From: Hemerocallis citrina | Lineage: Eukaryota > Streptophyta > Magnoliopsida > Asparagales > Asphodelaceae | DNA: 64,000 nucleotides | Direction: 5' to 3' | Assembly: GCA_017893485.1 (NCBI GenBank) | Contig: CM030363.1 | Location: 113,579,073 to 113,643,072 of the forward strand | Part shown: piece after piece, positions 24,733-36,248 of the stretch | Layout: each line of letters begins with the position of its first letter | Position numbering within the stretch: position 1 is the stretch's first letter | Made by a program: the position numbers and the translations under genes | The notes under the pieces: generated by a model | The model's input: the letters and a program-made list of their open reading frames with translations, nothing else | Database searches by the model: none | What the model was told of the DNA's origin: nothing

Positions 24733-25041
24733 GGTAAAATGTCATATAAATTGGAGCTACCGGAGGAGTTGGCATAGGTGCATGATGTGTTCCATGTGTC
24801 GTTGTTTAGGAAGTATGTGCCGGATCAGAGTCATCAGTTGGTAGAAGTTCCTGAAGGTCTTCAGGTAAACTTGAGTTACAAGGAGCAACCTGTAGAGATT
24901 GTTGATCGTAGGAAGAAGGTTTTGAGGAGGAAGGTGATACCTATGGTCAAGGTGTTATGGAGGAACCAGCAGTTCGAGGAGGCTACTTGGGAGCTGGAGG
25001 ATCACATGCAGAATTCTTCGGTTAATTCTTCAATAAGGTGA
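24733..25041 (+). pseudogene. pol: Plus-strand integrase end and chromodomain fragment
   Basis: Plus-strand code for GKMSYKLELPEELA, a TAG at 24775-24777, then VHDVFHVSLFRKYV and a chromodomain with VLRRKVIPMVKVLWRN and EEATWELED. It belongs to a different chromovirus from elements 1 and 2 (opposite strand, different sequence). The upstream part is missing, cut at about 24712 by the junction with element 3. It ends near 25041. Confidence 0.88.
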
Positions 25042-25913
25042 GTGACATATGTTTAATTTTTTATTGTTCTAAGCATGTTGTATGTGATGATTTATCTATT
25101 AGAAAGAATGTTAGGAATTGTAAGAAGAAATAATAAATTTTGATGAGTAGATGAACTAAAATTGAATCTTTTCATGAAACTATACTATGGATGGTTAAAA
25201 TTATATATAGATGACTTGAGTTTTGTTAAGAACCTAATAGAGATCATGGGTATGTTATTTTGTATTAAAGGCTTGCTGATTTAATTGGTTATAGGGCTTA
25301 TAATGCACAAAATTTGATTAAAGAAGAATCTTTCACTGTGTATGTATGTATGTGGTTTGTTTGGAGATTTTGATGAGTAAAGAACTGGACAAATGATTAT
25401 TTTATTGCATGTATTCATGAGTAAATTGATGTAATCAGTGGGGTTTGTGTTTAATCAATTTGTGGAATGATTTTGGATAAAAAGGAATCAACTTTAAAAG
25501 ATAAAAAGAGGGGTTTTACTTTCGGGTCTGTTGATGAACAGCCAAAACGTCATTTTTGTGTTTTGTGAAATCTTCGATTGGGTTTTGATCTATATTGATA
25601 CTGAGATTGAACTAAACTAGATCCTACTTATACACAATGAAATTCGATGCTTAAACTGATGCTTAAACTGATGCTTAAACTCACCTATATGCATATATAC
25701 TCATTCATGTTCACTGTTTTGAAGATTTCATAAAAAAACGCTCTTTGTGATCTTAATGTGATTTTGATATGTTTTATGAACTCCTATATGTTCTACAAGT
25801 CATATTTGATCATCACAAGATGTTGCTTTTACAAAAATTGTGATTTTATAAAGTATAACCGAGTATCAGTTAAAACATGCACAGAATTTCAAAACTGCAA
25901 CCTGTTATAATTG

Positions 25914-26161
25914 ACAGTCGACCGAACTAAAGTTGACAGTCGACTGTTAGTTATTGAATTTCGGAGTTTTTTTGCAATAACAGTCGACCGCTTCGTCTTT
26001 GAACTGAAGTCAACAATCGACTGTCGATTCTTGAGTTTCGAATTTTTGCAGGACAGTCGACCAGCTATTTTTGACAGTCGACTATCATTGTTCTGGCTGA
26101 TGGGTTTTCTTGAGTTTGGAATTTTCCCAGGACAGTCGACCGTCCGTTTTCGACAGTCGGC
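25914..26161. repeat. Cluster of ACAGTCGAC motifs
   Basis: Six exact ACAGTCGAC sites (25914, 25936, 25980, 26053, 26074, 26132) and close variants near 26013 and 26153. Several occur in pairs 21-22 bp apart, and two pairs repeat at a 79-bp spacing with their flanks (CTATCATTGT, GATGGGTTT). The core GTCGAC is palindromic. Open frames on both strands through it have no known domain. Confidence 0.8.
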
Positions 26162-26744
26162 TATCATTGTCCTAGATGATGGGTTTCTTGAGTTTTCTTC
26201 ATTTCTTTTAAATGGTTATTTCCTCAATATTATAGATTATTGCTCTACTGTTTTAGATGATGTTTTTACTACAGATTACAGTATTTTGCAGAGAGTTATA
26301 TTTTATTTATAATAGAATTTTGATTGTATTCTTATGATCTTATTAAGTGAGTTATATGTGTTTCCAAAAGAATTGATGTTTTGGTGATATTCTGCGACTT
26401 AAAAATGTGATTTTCTATTATTTGATGGGTTTAATATCTTATTTGAATTCTAGAATTTCACGAGTACATTAAATGGATTTGGATTTTGTCATCTTCTTAT
26501 TATAAATGTTTTGATGATGGATTTATAAGTTTTATTGAAATTTTTGGTATTGATGGTTGAGTGGGGCCCTAACTACCGACAGTTGAGATTTGGATTATTG
26601 TTCAGTTGAGTTAAGCCCTGTAGGGTACACCAACCATAAGCACAATCTATTAAATAATTAATTAACTTAACAAGATAAGTACAGGCACTAGATGGTGATA
26701 TGATGAAATAAGAACATTGGTTATGGACCTTAGTATGGCCTGCG

Positions 26745-27251
26745 GTGTGAGATAATCCCCATAATTATCGAGGTGTGAGTGAAATTATCTCCAGAATTAC
26801 CTGCGGAGTGGGATTGATCTCCGAAATTATCAGGGTCAAGGCGACACTCATTGGGTATTCGTGTGATGAGGTGCCATACCTTGCGGTGTGGGGTATTTTC
26901 AAAGATTCCCATATATGAGTGAAATAGTCTTCGGAATTATCTGTGGATAGAGATTGGCCTCCGGAATGTGAGTTTTAGCACATACCTTGATAATTCCGGA
27001 GATCAATCTCTATCCACAGATAATTTTGGAGACTATTTCACTCACACCTGGGAATCTTCACGAATACCACACACCGCAAGCTATGGCACCTCATCTTCTT
27101 ATTATAACTGTGAGTTTTAGCCCATACTTCGATAACTCCAGAGATCAATCTCTATCCACAGATAATTCCGGAGACTATTTCACTCACACCTGGGAATCTT
27201 CGCGAATACCACACACCGCAAGCTATGGCTCCTCATCTTCCTATTTCACTC
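26745..27251. repeat. 142-bp tandem repeats facing inverted copies
   Basis: Two direct units start at 26967 and 27109 (TGTGAGTTTTAGC..., with GATAATTCCGGAGATCAATC and ACCACACACCGCAAG). Inverted versions occupy about 26745-26966, for example ATAGAGATTGGCCTCCGGAA opposite TTCCGGAGATCAATCTCTAT. The innermost arms (about 26916-26966 and 26994-27045) could form a long imperfect hairpin. Confidence 0.85.
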
Positions 27252-27998
27252 ACTGTTTTTCTAAATCTCGTAGTAGTCATAGTAGTAGGATTAGTTGCAT
27301 AACAAGGGATTTAACCCTATCAAGTGGAGAACGATAAGGGCTTGCACCGGACCTATGTAGAGTGGGATGCATAGAATCCGACAAGTATGCATTAGAGATT
27401 CAGCATATCAGATTGGTATTTTCTTGACTTGGTTTTATGCATGTTGTTTACCGTTTCCCTACACTTGACACTTAGTCTAGTTTCACTTGATGTTTTCATG
27501 TTTTATTTTATTGTTATTTCTTATTCCATTCGTTACTACTTTTGATACATGATGTTTATGACTATATACCTCATGTTTTATTTATGTTGCACTTCTTTTA
27601 TGTTACTCATACCATTATGGCTGATCCCTGTAGTTTTAGGCGTTAGGATTATCTCTAGCCTCATGTTTTACTTGTAGGTACCTATAGCTTGGGATTTGGA
27701 TGCATGTGATAGAATGAAGTTATGGCTTAAGTAAATTGTAAAAGAATGTGTTGTAAAAGAAAGAATTTGTAATTCAAGGTGTTTGTTTTCTGCTATGCTT
27801 TGTAAAGAATTTGTAATGGGCCCGAATTTGGCCGAGTTGGGCCAACTCTTGCTGAGATGTAGGCCAAGTTGGATCCTATTTTAGGTTGGGATAGATCTTA
27901 ACAAGTAGGAACTAGATAAGAGTCATCTAGTGATAGGCATTCATTCGATCTAATAAAGAAATTTGACTAGTTGTCTTACTTGGAATACATGAATATAT

Positions 27999-30603
27999 TG
28001 TCATGCCCCGCTTCTCAAAATATGGGAATACGAGCACATAACGAAGGCCCAGCGAATGATATAAACACCATCCATAAGCTGTACTAGTCTGACTCAACAA
28101 TATGTATAACAATCACAACCACAAAACAAACTCCGGATCATAAAAACCCAACACAAAGTACAATATCAATAACAATGTTCAAGGGAAAAACAACATAAAA
28201 GATTATTCAAGCAGTCTATTCTTAGGCTCCATTCTCTAAAATTGTTGCTCACCAAGTCTTTTTGTTATCGCTCCTTCAGTACCTGTAAACTCGTGATCTA
28301 AAAATAGAAAAAATAATGTCCTTAGAGCATGTCACGGACAACAAGTAGCGGGAAACAGAGAACAATAAAAAGCATGGTATATCAACAATGAAGGACTGGA
28401 TCAAAGTCAAGAACAAAGACAAAGGTTGGCAATAATGTCAAGGGTCTATGTTCAATTATGCAATAATCAATAATTACAATTCAAGATCAATATCGATGAC
28501 AGTATACAGGATCAAGCATGCAATGTCAATCTAGGGTTATTATTCATTTTATTAACCTATCTACTGCATGTAGTGATGTGTCCCATACCACATGTTCGGT
28601 GCATGCAAACAAGTGAACATTTAGACTGTGATGGTGAATTCAACAGATCGTATACTTGGCATTGATAACAATAATTAACAACCAATAATTTACAGTCGAT
28701 ACTCCACCTTCCAATCAATCAATGTAAATAATAAGGGCCCTACCGAGTACAGTTTCCGATTGTTCACTACCAAGTCAACCCATAATAACCCAGCTTGTTA
28801 ATATTTTATTTCATCCTATGTGAGCATGCAAGAAGATGTCAAGATTGTGTAATGCTAGGTGTGACTAATTCTACTCATTACAGGCAAAGCAAGAAACATT
28901 TATACCAATTCATTGCAAAACATGCAATTTGGACAACAGGACATTACTGTACAAAAACGGGTATTCCCGCTGCTACAAGAAAGAAAATCTGGATCCGTTA
29001 GAAGTTCTAGAAACTAGGCTCTCTTCTGATTCCAGCACATATACACATGATAATTAAAAATCACAGAAACTAGGTTAAAGTTTTTATTCTTTACAGATTT
29101 TATGTTCAGGAAGCAGGTTATAGATTATGTTCACATATAAGTATCGGGTCAGAATACTAATTAAACAATTCCACAAAAATTCAGGGTGGTTCCTACGCAT
29201 GTCTAGTCTCAGCCAAATTAATTTCACATTTTAATTTTGCTGTTAACATGTTCTTTTAATTAAAAAATTAGGGTGATACACATATAATTGCGAATATGAA
29301 AATCCAGACCTAGCAGTACTAAAAATCAGATATCTAGCGTATTATATATCAGAATTCAATTCCGTCGAATGTTCTGGAAAGTAGACACATAGATCTAAAA
29401 TTCATGTTTCAAAGTTCATTCAAATTACTACAGCAACAGGCAAAAGTTCAATGCAAGAAGAGGCAGAAAGCAGGCCAGAAAATAATTTAACATGAATTGT
29501 CAATAATTTCATCACACAAGCATGCAATATCATGGTAATTAATTAACACAAGTTCTTTTTAGTTATTAGCATGAGATTACAACATTAACGAGACATTTTT
29601 ACAATCATGAAAATTTATTCATGAAATCAAATCCAATCGGGAACATCTTAATCATCAATCAATTTTATAGCATGGATCTAATTGTTTTCATGTATAACAT
29701 GTATATGCAATGTGCAATAGGGACTAGGATTCGAGTCAAAGATAATGGCACAAAAAGAGATTTATCACATGGTTTTGCCGATGAATCCGTGATAAACTCT
29801 TGAACAAAAATAAATACAGATATGAATTGGAATTAAGAGCTACTTGCGGGAATCAATAAACATCTTGAACACAAACATTAGAGGGGTTCACGAAGATACT
29901 TGCCTTTTAGACGGTTAATCCGAGTATAATAGAATAACGAGATGATAATCCCAACGGCGTCACATGCAACTCATGTACAACCACACACTCTCAAAAGCAC
30001 GTGTATACTACGTACACAGAAACACCCACAACAACTCAGTGGATCCCACCAAACAGCAAATAATGAATCCCCTACACAACAGCAAACAACAATGCGGCCG
30101 GTAGCAAACAACAATAACAGTGGCTCTGGCTCGGCTTCGATGGCGGGCGGCGGTGTGCAACTGATGAGGGTGGTGACTGGACGACGAGCGACAGTGCACT
30201 GAATGGCGAGGGCGGTAAGCGGCGGAGCTTTGATGGTTTCGACGATAGCGATGGACTCTGTTTCGGATGAAAATAGAGGAAGGAGGGGGGAGGTGATGGG
30301 TTCGGTGGTGAGCGGCGATGGAGGAATGCAGTGGTCAAGAAGGAGCGCAGGGGTTGAAGGTGGTGGAGGTAGTCTGATGGAGGACAGTTGATCAAAGGTG
30401 ATGAGGGTGAGGGTGAAGATGGGTTCGGGAAAGCTCAGAGGTGGGGATGACGAGGAGAGGGTTGAAGACAAGGCGGAGGTGAGCGGGACTAGGATGAAGA
30501 AGACGAAGGGGGGTTCGGAGGTGGAGAAGCTCGATTAGGATGACGGGGTGAGGAGCGGGGATGTAGCCTGGGATGGGTTTCGAAGAAAGGTAGAGGAGGG
30601 AGG
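27999..30603 (-). repeat. Element 2 3' LTR, first fragment
   Basis: It starts TGTCATGCCCCGCTTCTC, the family-1 LTR end, and runs 2.6 kb until a solo LTR interrupts it. With the later pieces (33543-33592, 45848-46370) it sums to about 3.2 kb, matching the 3023-bp full LTR of element 1. The GC-rich part 30100-30600 corresponds to the leader just after the promoter; frames there (for example a 166-codon one on the minus strand) have no known domain. Confidence 0.8.
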
Positions 30604-31095
30604 TGTAGCATCTCGTATAAATTTTAAATAAAAATACTTTTTTTACTTTTGCACATGCAACACACGTGCAAATTTCATCCCCTCTTTTTTTCATTCAAAA
30701 TTATTTTAGAAGTATTCATGAGTTCTCTTTTTACTTTTATTCTATTTTTGTATACTTCATATATTAAAACTCATAGGTCTAATAGAAGACTCTAAGCCCA
30801 CTAGGTTAATTAATCAACTTAAAACAAGCCCACAAGAGAAGCCCACTAACATAATCCTACCATTAGTTGTACATAGTCTCACACATGTTATGTAACAACT
30901 AGTTGACACACAAATAAAAGTATAAAATAAGTATTTAAAAATGAGATAGCGTGCACTTGTGCACTACGCGTGCACGTGCATGCACAATGAGAGAGTGGCC
31001 GGTTTTGGGGGAGTGGAGACAGTGGGGAGAGTGGGAGAGTGGAGAGAGTGAGTAGTTGTTTAGAGTTGGGATCAAATCCTAGCCGTCCATTTATC

Positions 31096-31107
31096 CTATA
31101 AATCCCC
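31096..31107 (+). promoter_or_regulatory. Predicted TATA box of the plus-strand solo LTR
   Basis: CCTATAAATCCC lies about 490 bp into the LTR, followed by a C run and TGTTTGTCTCTTGCACC, a plausible start region. The same site is near 55975-55987 in B'. Confidence 0.5.
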
Positions 31108-31139
31108 CCCCCCCCCCAGTGTTTGTCTCTTGCACCAAA

Positions 31140-31450
31140 TTAAGAATCAAATAGAGAAGAGAAGAAAGAGAGTTAGAGAGTTCTTATCTTGCTTTCTTGG
31201 AGGCTTGGAGTTGCTCTTACTAGGAGGAGAAGGGCTAGGCGATCGTGTTGGAGCTAGGAGCTTTCTAGGAGTTGTGTTTCTACATGTCAAATATATATAT
31301 ATATATATATCAAATAGAGAAGAGAAGAAAGAGAGTTAGAGAGTTCTTATCTTGCTTTCTTGGAGGCTTGGAGTTGCTCTTACTAGGAGGAGAAGGGTTA
31401 GGCGATCGTGTTGGAGCTAGGAGCTTTCTAGGAGTTGTGTTTCTACATGT

Positions 31451-31460
<10 letters not shown>
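31140..31460 (+). repeat. Tandem duplication of LTR leader with TA arrays
   Basis: Two copies of about 150 bp (31144-31289 and 31310-31458) starting ATCAAATAGAGAAGAGAAG, nearly identical, each followed by a TA microsatellite (31291-31308 and 31454-31510). The second TA array is much shorter in the B' copy (about 56321-56341). The joint suggests slippage or recombination at the TA repeats. Confidence 0.92.
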
Positions 31461-31513
<53 letters not shown>

Positions 31514-33542
31514 AGAGTCTTATATTTGCTGTTATACTGTTTTTGTTAAAGAAAATGTTCTGGGGAAAAGTTTGATTTAAAAGGCACAAATTAAACGAGA
31601 AATCGAAATTTTGTAAAGGAGTTTTGAGATAAAACCGGAAGTATAAACTTAATTCAACCCCTCTTCATAATAGAGATTGGGTTCGGGATTACTGGTCATG
31701 GCGTCTGCTTTAAGGCGTTGTGTACAGTGGCTTGGTCGTGGATTCGAGTCTTGTGGAGACTCTGTTTTTATTAATTTTCGATTTTTAAACCAAATCACCA
31801 AGAACCGATTCAAGAGGAATTTGAGTTCGCCTTTAATCACTCAGCGCTGTTGGCCTACTTGGTCTTTGGGTGCACTCTGGGTTGGTTACTGTAGCGGCGT
31901 AGGTCTTGAATTCGAAACTCGACAGCCCCTCTTTTTGATTTTTTTTTTATTTTTTTGGGTTTTGAAGATTTTTAAAATGCAATAAAAATTGGGGGAAAAT
32001 TCTATTATTATTTAAACTTCATAAAAAAATAATTTCCACAATATTTTTATGTATTTTGTCAGAATTAAAGGTAGACTTAACAATAAATAATGGGTTGAAG
32101 AATCCGAAATTTTCATTTAAGAATATGACTTTTACTTGATTAGAGGAAGATTAAAATTTGCAATACAATTGGATTTCCTCTTAATGAGTTTCTATAATTA
32201 TTTTTCTTTGAGTAAGAATACTTTGATGTTGCCTACAATGCTACATGTGATTAAATTGCCAATGAGAAATTGAAGTGAGTTACTCTATATTATGAGTTCA
32301 TAAGAAACGTTTTTTTTAGAGATTGTGAATGAGGAAATGAATTAATTGAGTTTCATGAATGATACAAAAGTAAGATAAATTGATTCATATGTGAATGGAT
32401 AAAGTGAAAGATATGAATACAATGAAGTTTAATACATGATTATTGAAGGATATGAGTACCCATTAATTCTAGAATATGAAAGGTTGTGATCTAGAGGTTT
32501 AGTGAGACCCCGGGTACCGGCAAATGTTGAATTAATTGATTGATTTTTGAGATTTGGCTATGTGGGCTATCTCGGTGTTTGTATTTAATTCTGGTAGGAG
32601 GGGAAGCTAACTCTAGGTGTTATAATTTATCCATGTCTTGAACTTAAGGATTAGGCACTAAATGAAGGTGTAGTAAACTTGGGCAAACGTGAGTGGAGGG
32701 CCTCTATATAGTCGGGCGGTAGATCTGCGGGACTATAGACCCAGTCGGGCGGTGGATTCCGGGACTGTGGTTACTTCAGATGGGGGTGAGCTTTAATTTA
32801 AATCCAGGACTATGATTAGTCGGGCGGATAGTATGCTGTACTCCAATGTATATATGTATACCAGGGCTAAAGGGATACCAACGGGATGTTCGCACGACGA
32901 GGATTATGTATAGTCAGGTGGTGGATTCCGGGACTAGGATCTGTACGCGTGGAATGTCTAAACTTTGTTTTATTACCGGGTAGTTATCATGGCGAGGAAT
33001 CAAACCCTTTATTGTGGAGTACGTAGGTGCTTGCCCTCGGACCTATGTAGTATGGGATACATAGAATCCGAACAAGTATGCATTAGTGTCATCTTAGGGT
33101 AAAATATCTGCATTAGACATTAAGGCATCGCATACACTTACATGTTTAGGGTAGTCAATTTTAACACTTTAGTTACATTCAAGTTTGTGGTTGTTAAAGT
33201 ATTAAAGAATCTTCGTATTTTCGGCATAGCGAGGATGGTCGTGTATAATATTGCGTCGGTTGTAAGCAACTGACGTGCCCACAGTTTCATATGTAGGATA
33301 TGGAATTCACAAGAATATATAAAGATGAATTTGATGCTGATGATTACTTAAATGATAAAGTTGTTCCAATTGTATATTTTTTTCGTTGTTGTACTTCATT
33401 TATTTTCCGCTGCATAATTAATGTAAAAGAACAATGTTGTAATAAAAAGTTTCAAAATTCCTTGTAAAATTGTACAAAGTGAAGTGTAGATCCTGTTGAG
33501 CTACGAATTACTGTATTTTGGTATTCGGGGCATTACAGGAGG

Positions 33543-33592
33543 AGGGTGACAGGGCTGTGGGATGGTGTTCGGTTGGGGGAGATGGTGGTTGC
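33543..33592 (-). repeat. Element 2 3' LTR, short middle fragment
   Basis: Fifty bases of G-rich LTR leader (GTGACAGGGCTGTGG...) trapped between the plus-strand solo LTR and the next minus-strand LTR. It continues the text interrupted at 30603. Confidence 0.7.
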
Positions 33593-36206
33593 TGTAACAC
33601 CCCGAATTCCAAATTAGTCTAAATTCGAAGTTCCCTAAGATCTTTACACTTCACTTCGTACAATTTTACAAAGAATTTAAAACGTTATTTACATCAGAGT
33701 CTTTTAAATCAATACGCAGCGGAATAAATAAAATACAACAATGATAAATGTAAAATTGTAACAACTTTAGCATTTAAGTAATCATCAGCAACAAATTCAT
33801 CTTTATATCTTCTTATAAACTCCAAGTCCTGCATATAAAACTCTGGGCACGTCAGTTGCTTACAACCGACGAAATATTATACACGGCCATCCAAGCTATG
33901 CCGAAAGTATAACAATTCTTAAATAGTTTGACAAACACAAACTTGATCACAAAACAAACCAGAGGGACAATCCTATTGATGTCGTGGGTACTGTGCACCT
34001 AATCCTTAATGTAGTTATATATGTTAAATGACACTAATGCACACTTGTTCGAATTCTATGCATCCCATACTACATAGGTCCGAGGGCAAGCCCTTAATCG
34101 TACTTCATCTTGTAAGGTTAGATCCTCGCTATGAGATTAACTACTACGGTAACTACGGTAAGTATCTTAGATGTTCTATGAGTTACGAGTCCATGTCCAG
34201 ACAGCTTAGAGGAAAATCCCACATCATGACATGACGCATGATGCAGACAACCTGTGGACAATTCGCCTTCGTCATGGAACGATGGCACTACATACTCACC
34301 AAGAACCCCACAAGCGACGCCACAGTCCCGATAATTCCGGAGATATATCCACGTCATGACATGACGCATCATGCAGAAAGCCTGTGAACACTCTCACACC
34401 CTAGATCCGAGACCCTCATACTTGTGTTTTTCTCTTACTTTCATCACATCTCCACCATAGTGTAGTCCTTAAATTTTTAGTTTGTTTGAGAAGAAAATCA
34501 TCACAACCTAGAGCTAGCTTATTCTACCGGACTTAAACCAAACGAAAGAGACAGTAAGCCCAACTGGCTACTTCTAAAGAGATGCTCAACCCACACTGGT
34601 TAGCTCTCAAATTCATTAATAAATACTGCCGGTCACTAGGGTCTCGCCTAGCCTCTAGATTCCAACAACTATCTCGCTCTAGAGATCAACAATATTTTAC
34701 ATTCAATTTCAAAATAATATTTCAATTTCTATATTCATAAACTCTTTCTCAAAGAAAACATTTCTTATAGTCTCAAAATATGAAGTAACACACTTCAACT
34801 TCCATATAAATTTAATCACTTATAACATTGTGTGCAATTCAAATAATCTTAATCAAAATTTTAATAACCAAAAAATCTTTTCGAGACGAAATGTAATTAC
34901 ATTCCAAATTTTCATCTCTCTTTAATTATACAAGAGTCACATTTTAATCGATAAAATCGAGTTCTTCAACATTATTTAATGTAAATTCCCCTTTAAATTC
35001 TCACAAGATATATCAAAATATTGTAGAAATGATTTTTATAAAGTCTAAACAATTTTAGAAGAATAATAGAATTTTTTCCAATTTCTATTTCTCTTAAAAA
35101 CTCTTAAATAAACCCAAACAAAATCAAATTTACATTTAAAAAACATAAAAACACAAAAAATGCAAAACCCAAAAAGAAAGGCAGAGGGCCGGATTCGAAC
35201 CCAGACCAACACCCCCCGCCCATGAACAGTAACCGACCCAAACCGCACCCAAAAACCAGAAGTCCAAGAGTGACTAACTGATATGATATTGCTTATTTAC
35301 TTTATATGTCAATTGTACTGAATTTGGGAAAAATCAAATCCAAAAAAAAAAAAACAAAGCTTCTAACAATACTCGAACCCAATACCAGAGTCTCCGCCTA
35401 GCTACAGTAACATACCCAAAACTCACCCGAAGACTAGTAGGTCTTGAGTGACTAACCGATATGAAGGGAGTTAAATTATTTATATGTTGATTGTACTGAA
35501 TTGGAGAAAAAACAAATTTCAAGGAAAAAAGAGTCTCATCAATCAATTTGTACTTATTCAAAATCTAAATTATTTTCCAGAATGTATTTCTATCAAAATA
35601 CAGTATAGAATACGTATTCAAACTTTATAAAATTCTCTTTTTTGATAATGTAACAAAAAGCTTCCTCCCAAATTGTATTAGAGAACAAATCTTATCAATT
35701 TTCAAATGAAGTGTTTTCTTTCATCAAAAACTTCTTTATAAAAAAATCCCATACTCATAAAATATATACTAATACACCTAAATACGTGCACTACAAATAC
35801 GTGCGTCGCACGTAAAATATAAAAATACGAAATCAACTTTATCAACAGAAAAATATTTAAAGATAATCGAAATACAACTTAAGAAAAAGATACTTAATAA
35901 TTAATATATATTTCACAACGTAATCAATACGTACATAGAAAACACTTGCACCGCACGAATAAAAAATATTTTAATTAAAATAACAAAAAAAATGAATTGC
36001 TATTTATAAAACGAATTCGAACACGTCAATAAATAAATAATTGAAATACATAGAAAATATCACACGTAGTAGTGGATAAATACGTAATCGATACGTCCAT
36101 CGATAACACGTATAAAACACGTAAAAACACAGAGATTAAAATTTATATTTGAGTTGACTCAAATAGGATTTTAAGAAGACGGGAAATGCTTAAATAGTAG
36201 AAATCC
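33593..36206 (-). repeat. Family-2 LTR, truncated at its right end
   Basis: It starts TGTAACACCCCGAATTCC and is related to the element 3 LTRs, with hairpin (33850-33871) and tRNA-like modules (35191-35275, 35360-35465). The left target site is GTTGC (33588-33592). It ends about 150 bp short of the expected CA end, merging into a short chimeric segment before element 1. No interior sequence is attached, so it may be a damaged solo LTR. Confidence 0.75.
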
Positions 36207-36248
36207 AAAATCCCGCTTCCCAAAATAGGATTTTAAGAAGCGAGGTTA
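36207..36248. other. Chimeric joint before element 1
   Basis: CCCGCTTCCCAAAATAG here copies the start of the adjoining element 1 LTR (36255-36271). ATAGGATTTTAAGAAG copies the family-2 LTR text 65 bp earlier (36163-36178). The last five bases, GTTAA, are the target duplication of element 1. Confidence 0.7.

Larger units (their letters stand above)
25042..27998 (+). repeat. Plus-strand 3' end and LTR of the fragmentary chromovirus
   Basis: No gene is seen. Parts 27345-27395 (CGGACCTATGTAG..TGGGATGCATAGAATCCG) match a block conserved in the other LTRs here in the same relative place, so most of this stretch is probably LTR following the pol end at 25041. The LTR start is not clear. It contains an ACAGTCGAC motif cluster, 142-bp direct and inverted repeats, and text from 27816 on that is also present in block B'. 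It is cut at 27998 by element 2, with candidate target duplication TATAT (27994-27998). Confidence 0.55.
30604..33537 (+). repeat. Plus-strand solo LTR, family 2 related (2934 bp)
   Basis: It starts TGTAGCATCTCGTATAAA and ends ATTCGGGGCATTACA, with the exact target duplication GGAGG at 30599-30603 and 33538-33542. The flanking LTR text continues across it. It holds a promoter-like TATAAAT (31098), a tandem leader duplication, two tRNA-like modules, repeated GTCGGGCGGTGGATTCCGGGACT motifs (32718-32930), the conserved hairpin (33254-33275) and a TTGTAATAAAAAG polyadenylation-like region. Confidence 0.93.

Noticed and set aside
29971..30471. 166-codon minus-strand Pro/Ser-rich frame, repeated at 54852-55352
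   Set aside because: Same situation in the element 2 LTR leader. The overlapping plus- and minus-strand frames are equally long and none resembles a known protein.
31685..31925. tRNA gene suggested by GGATTCGAGTC-type B boxes
   Set aside because: The distance between possible A and B boxes is too long and no cloverleaf can be drawn by eye. I kept it only as a tRNA-like module finding.
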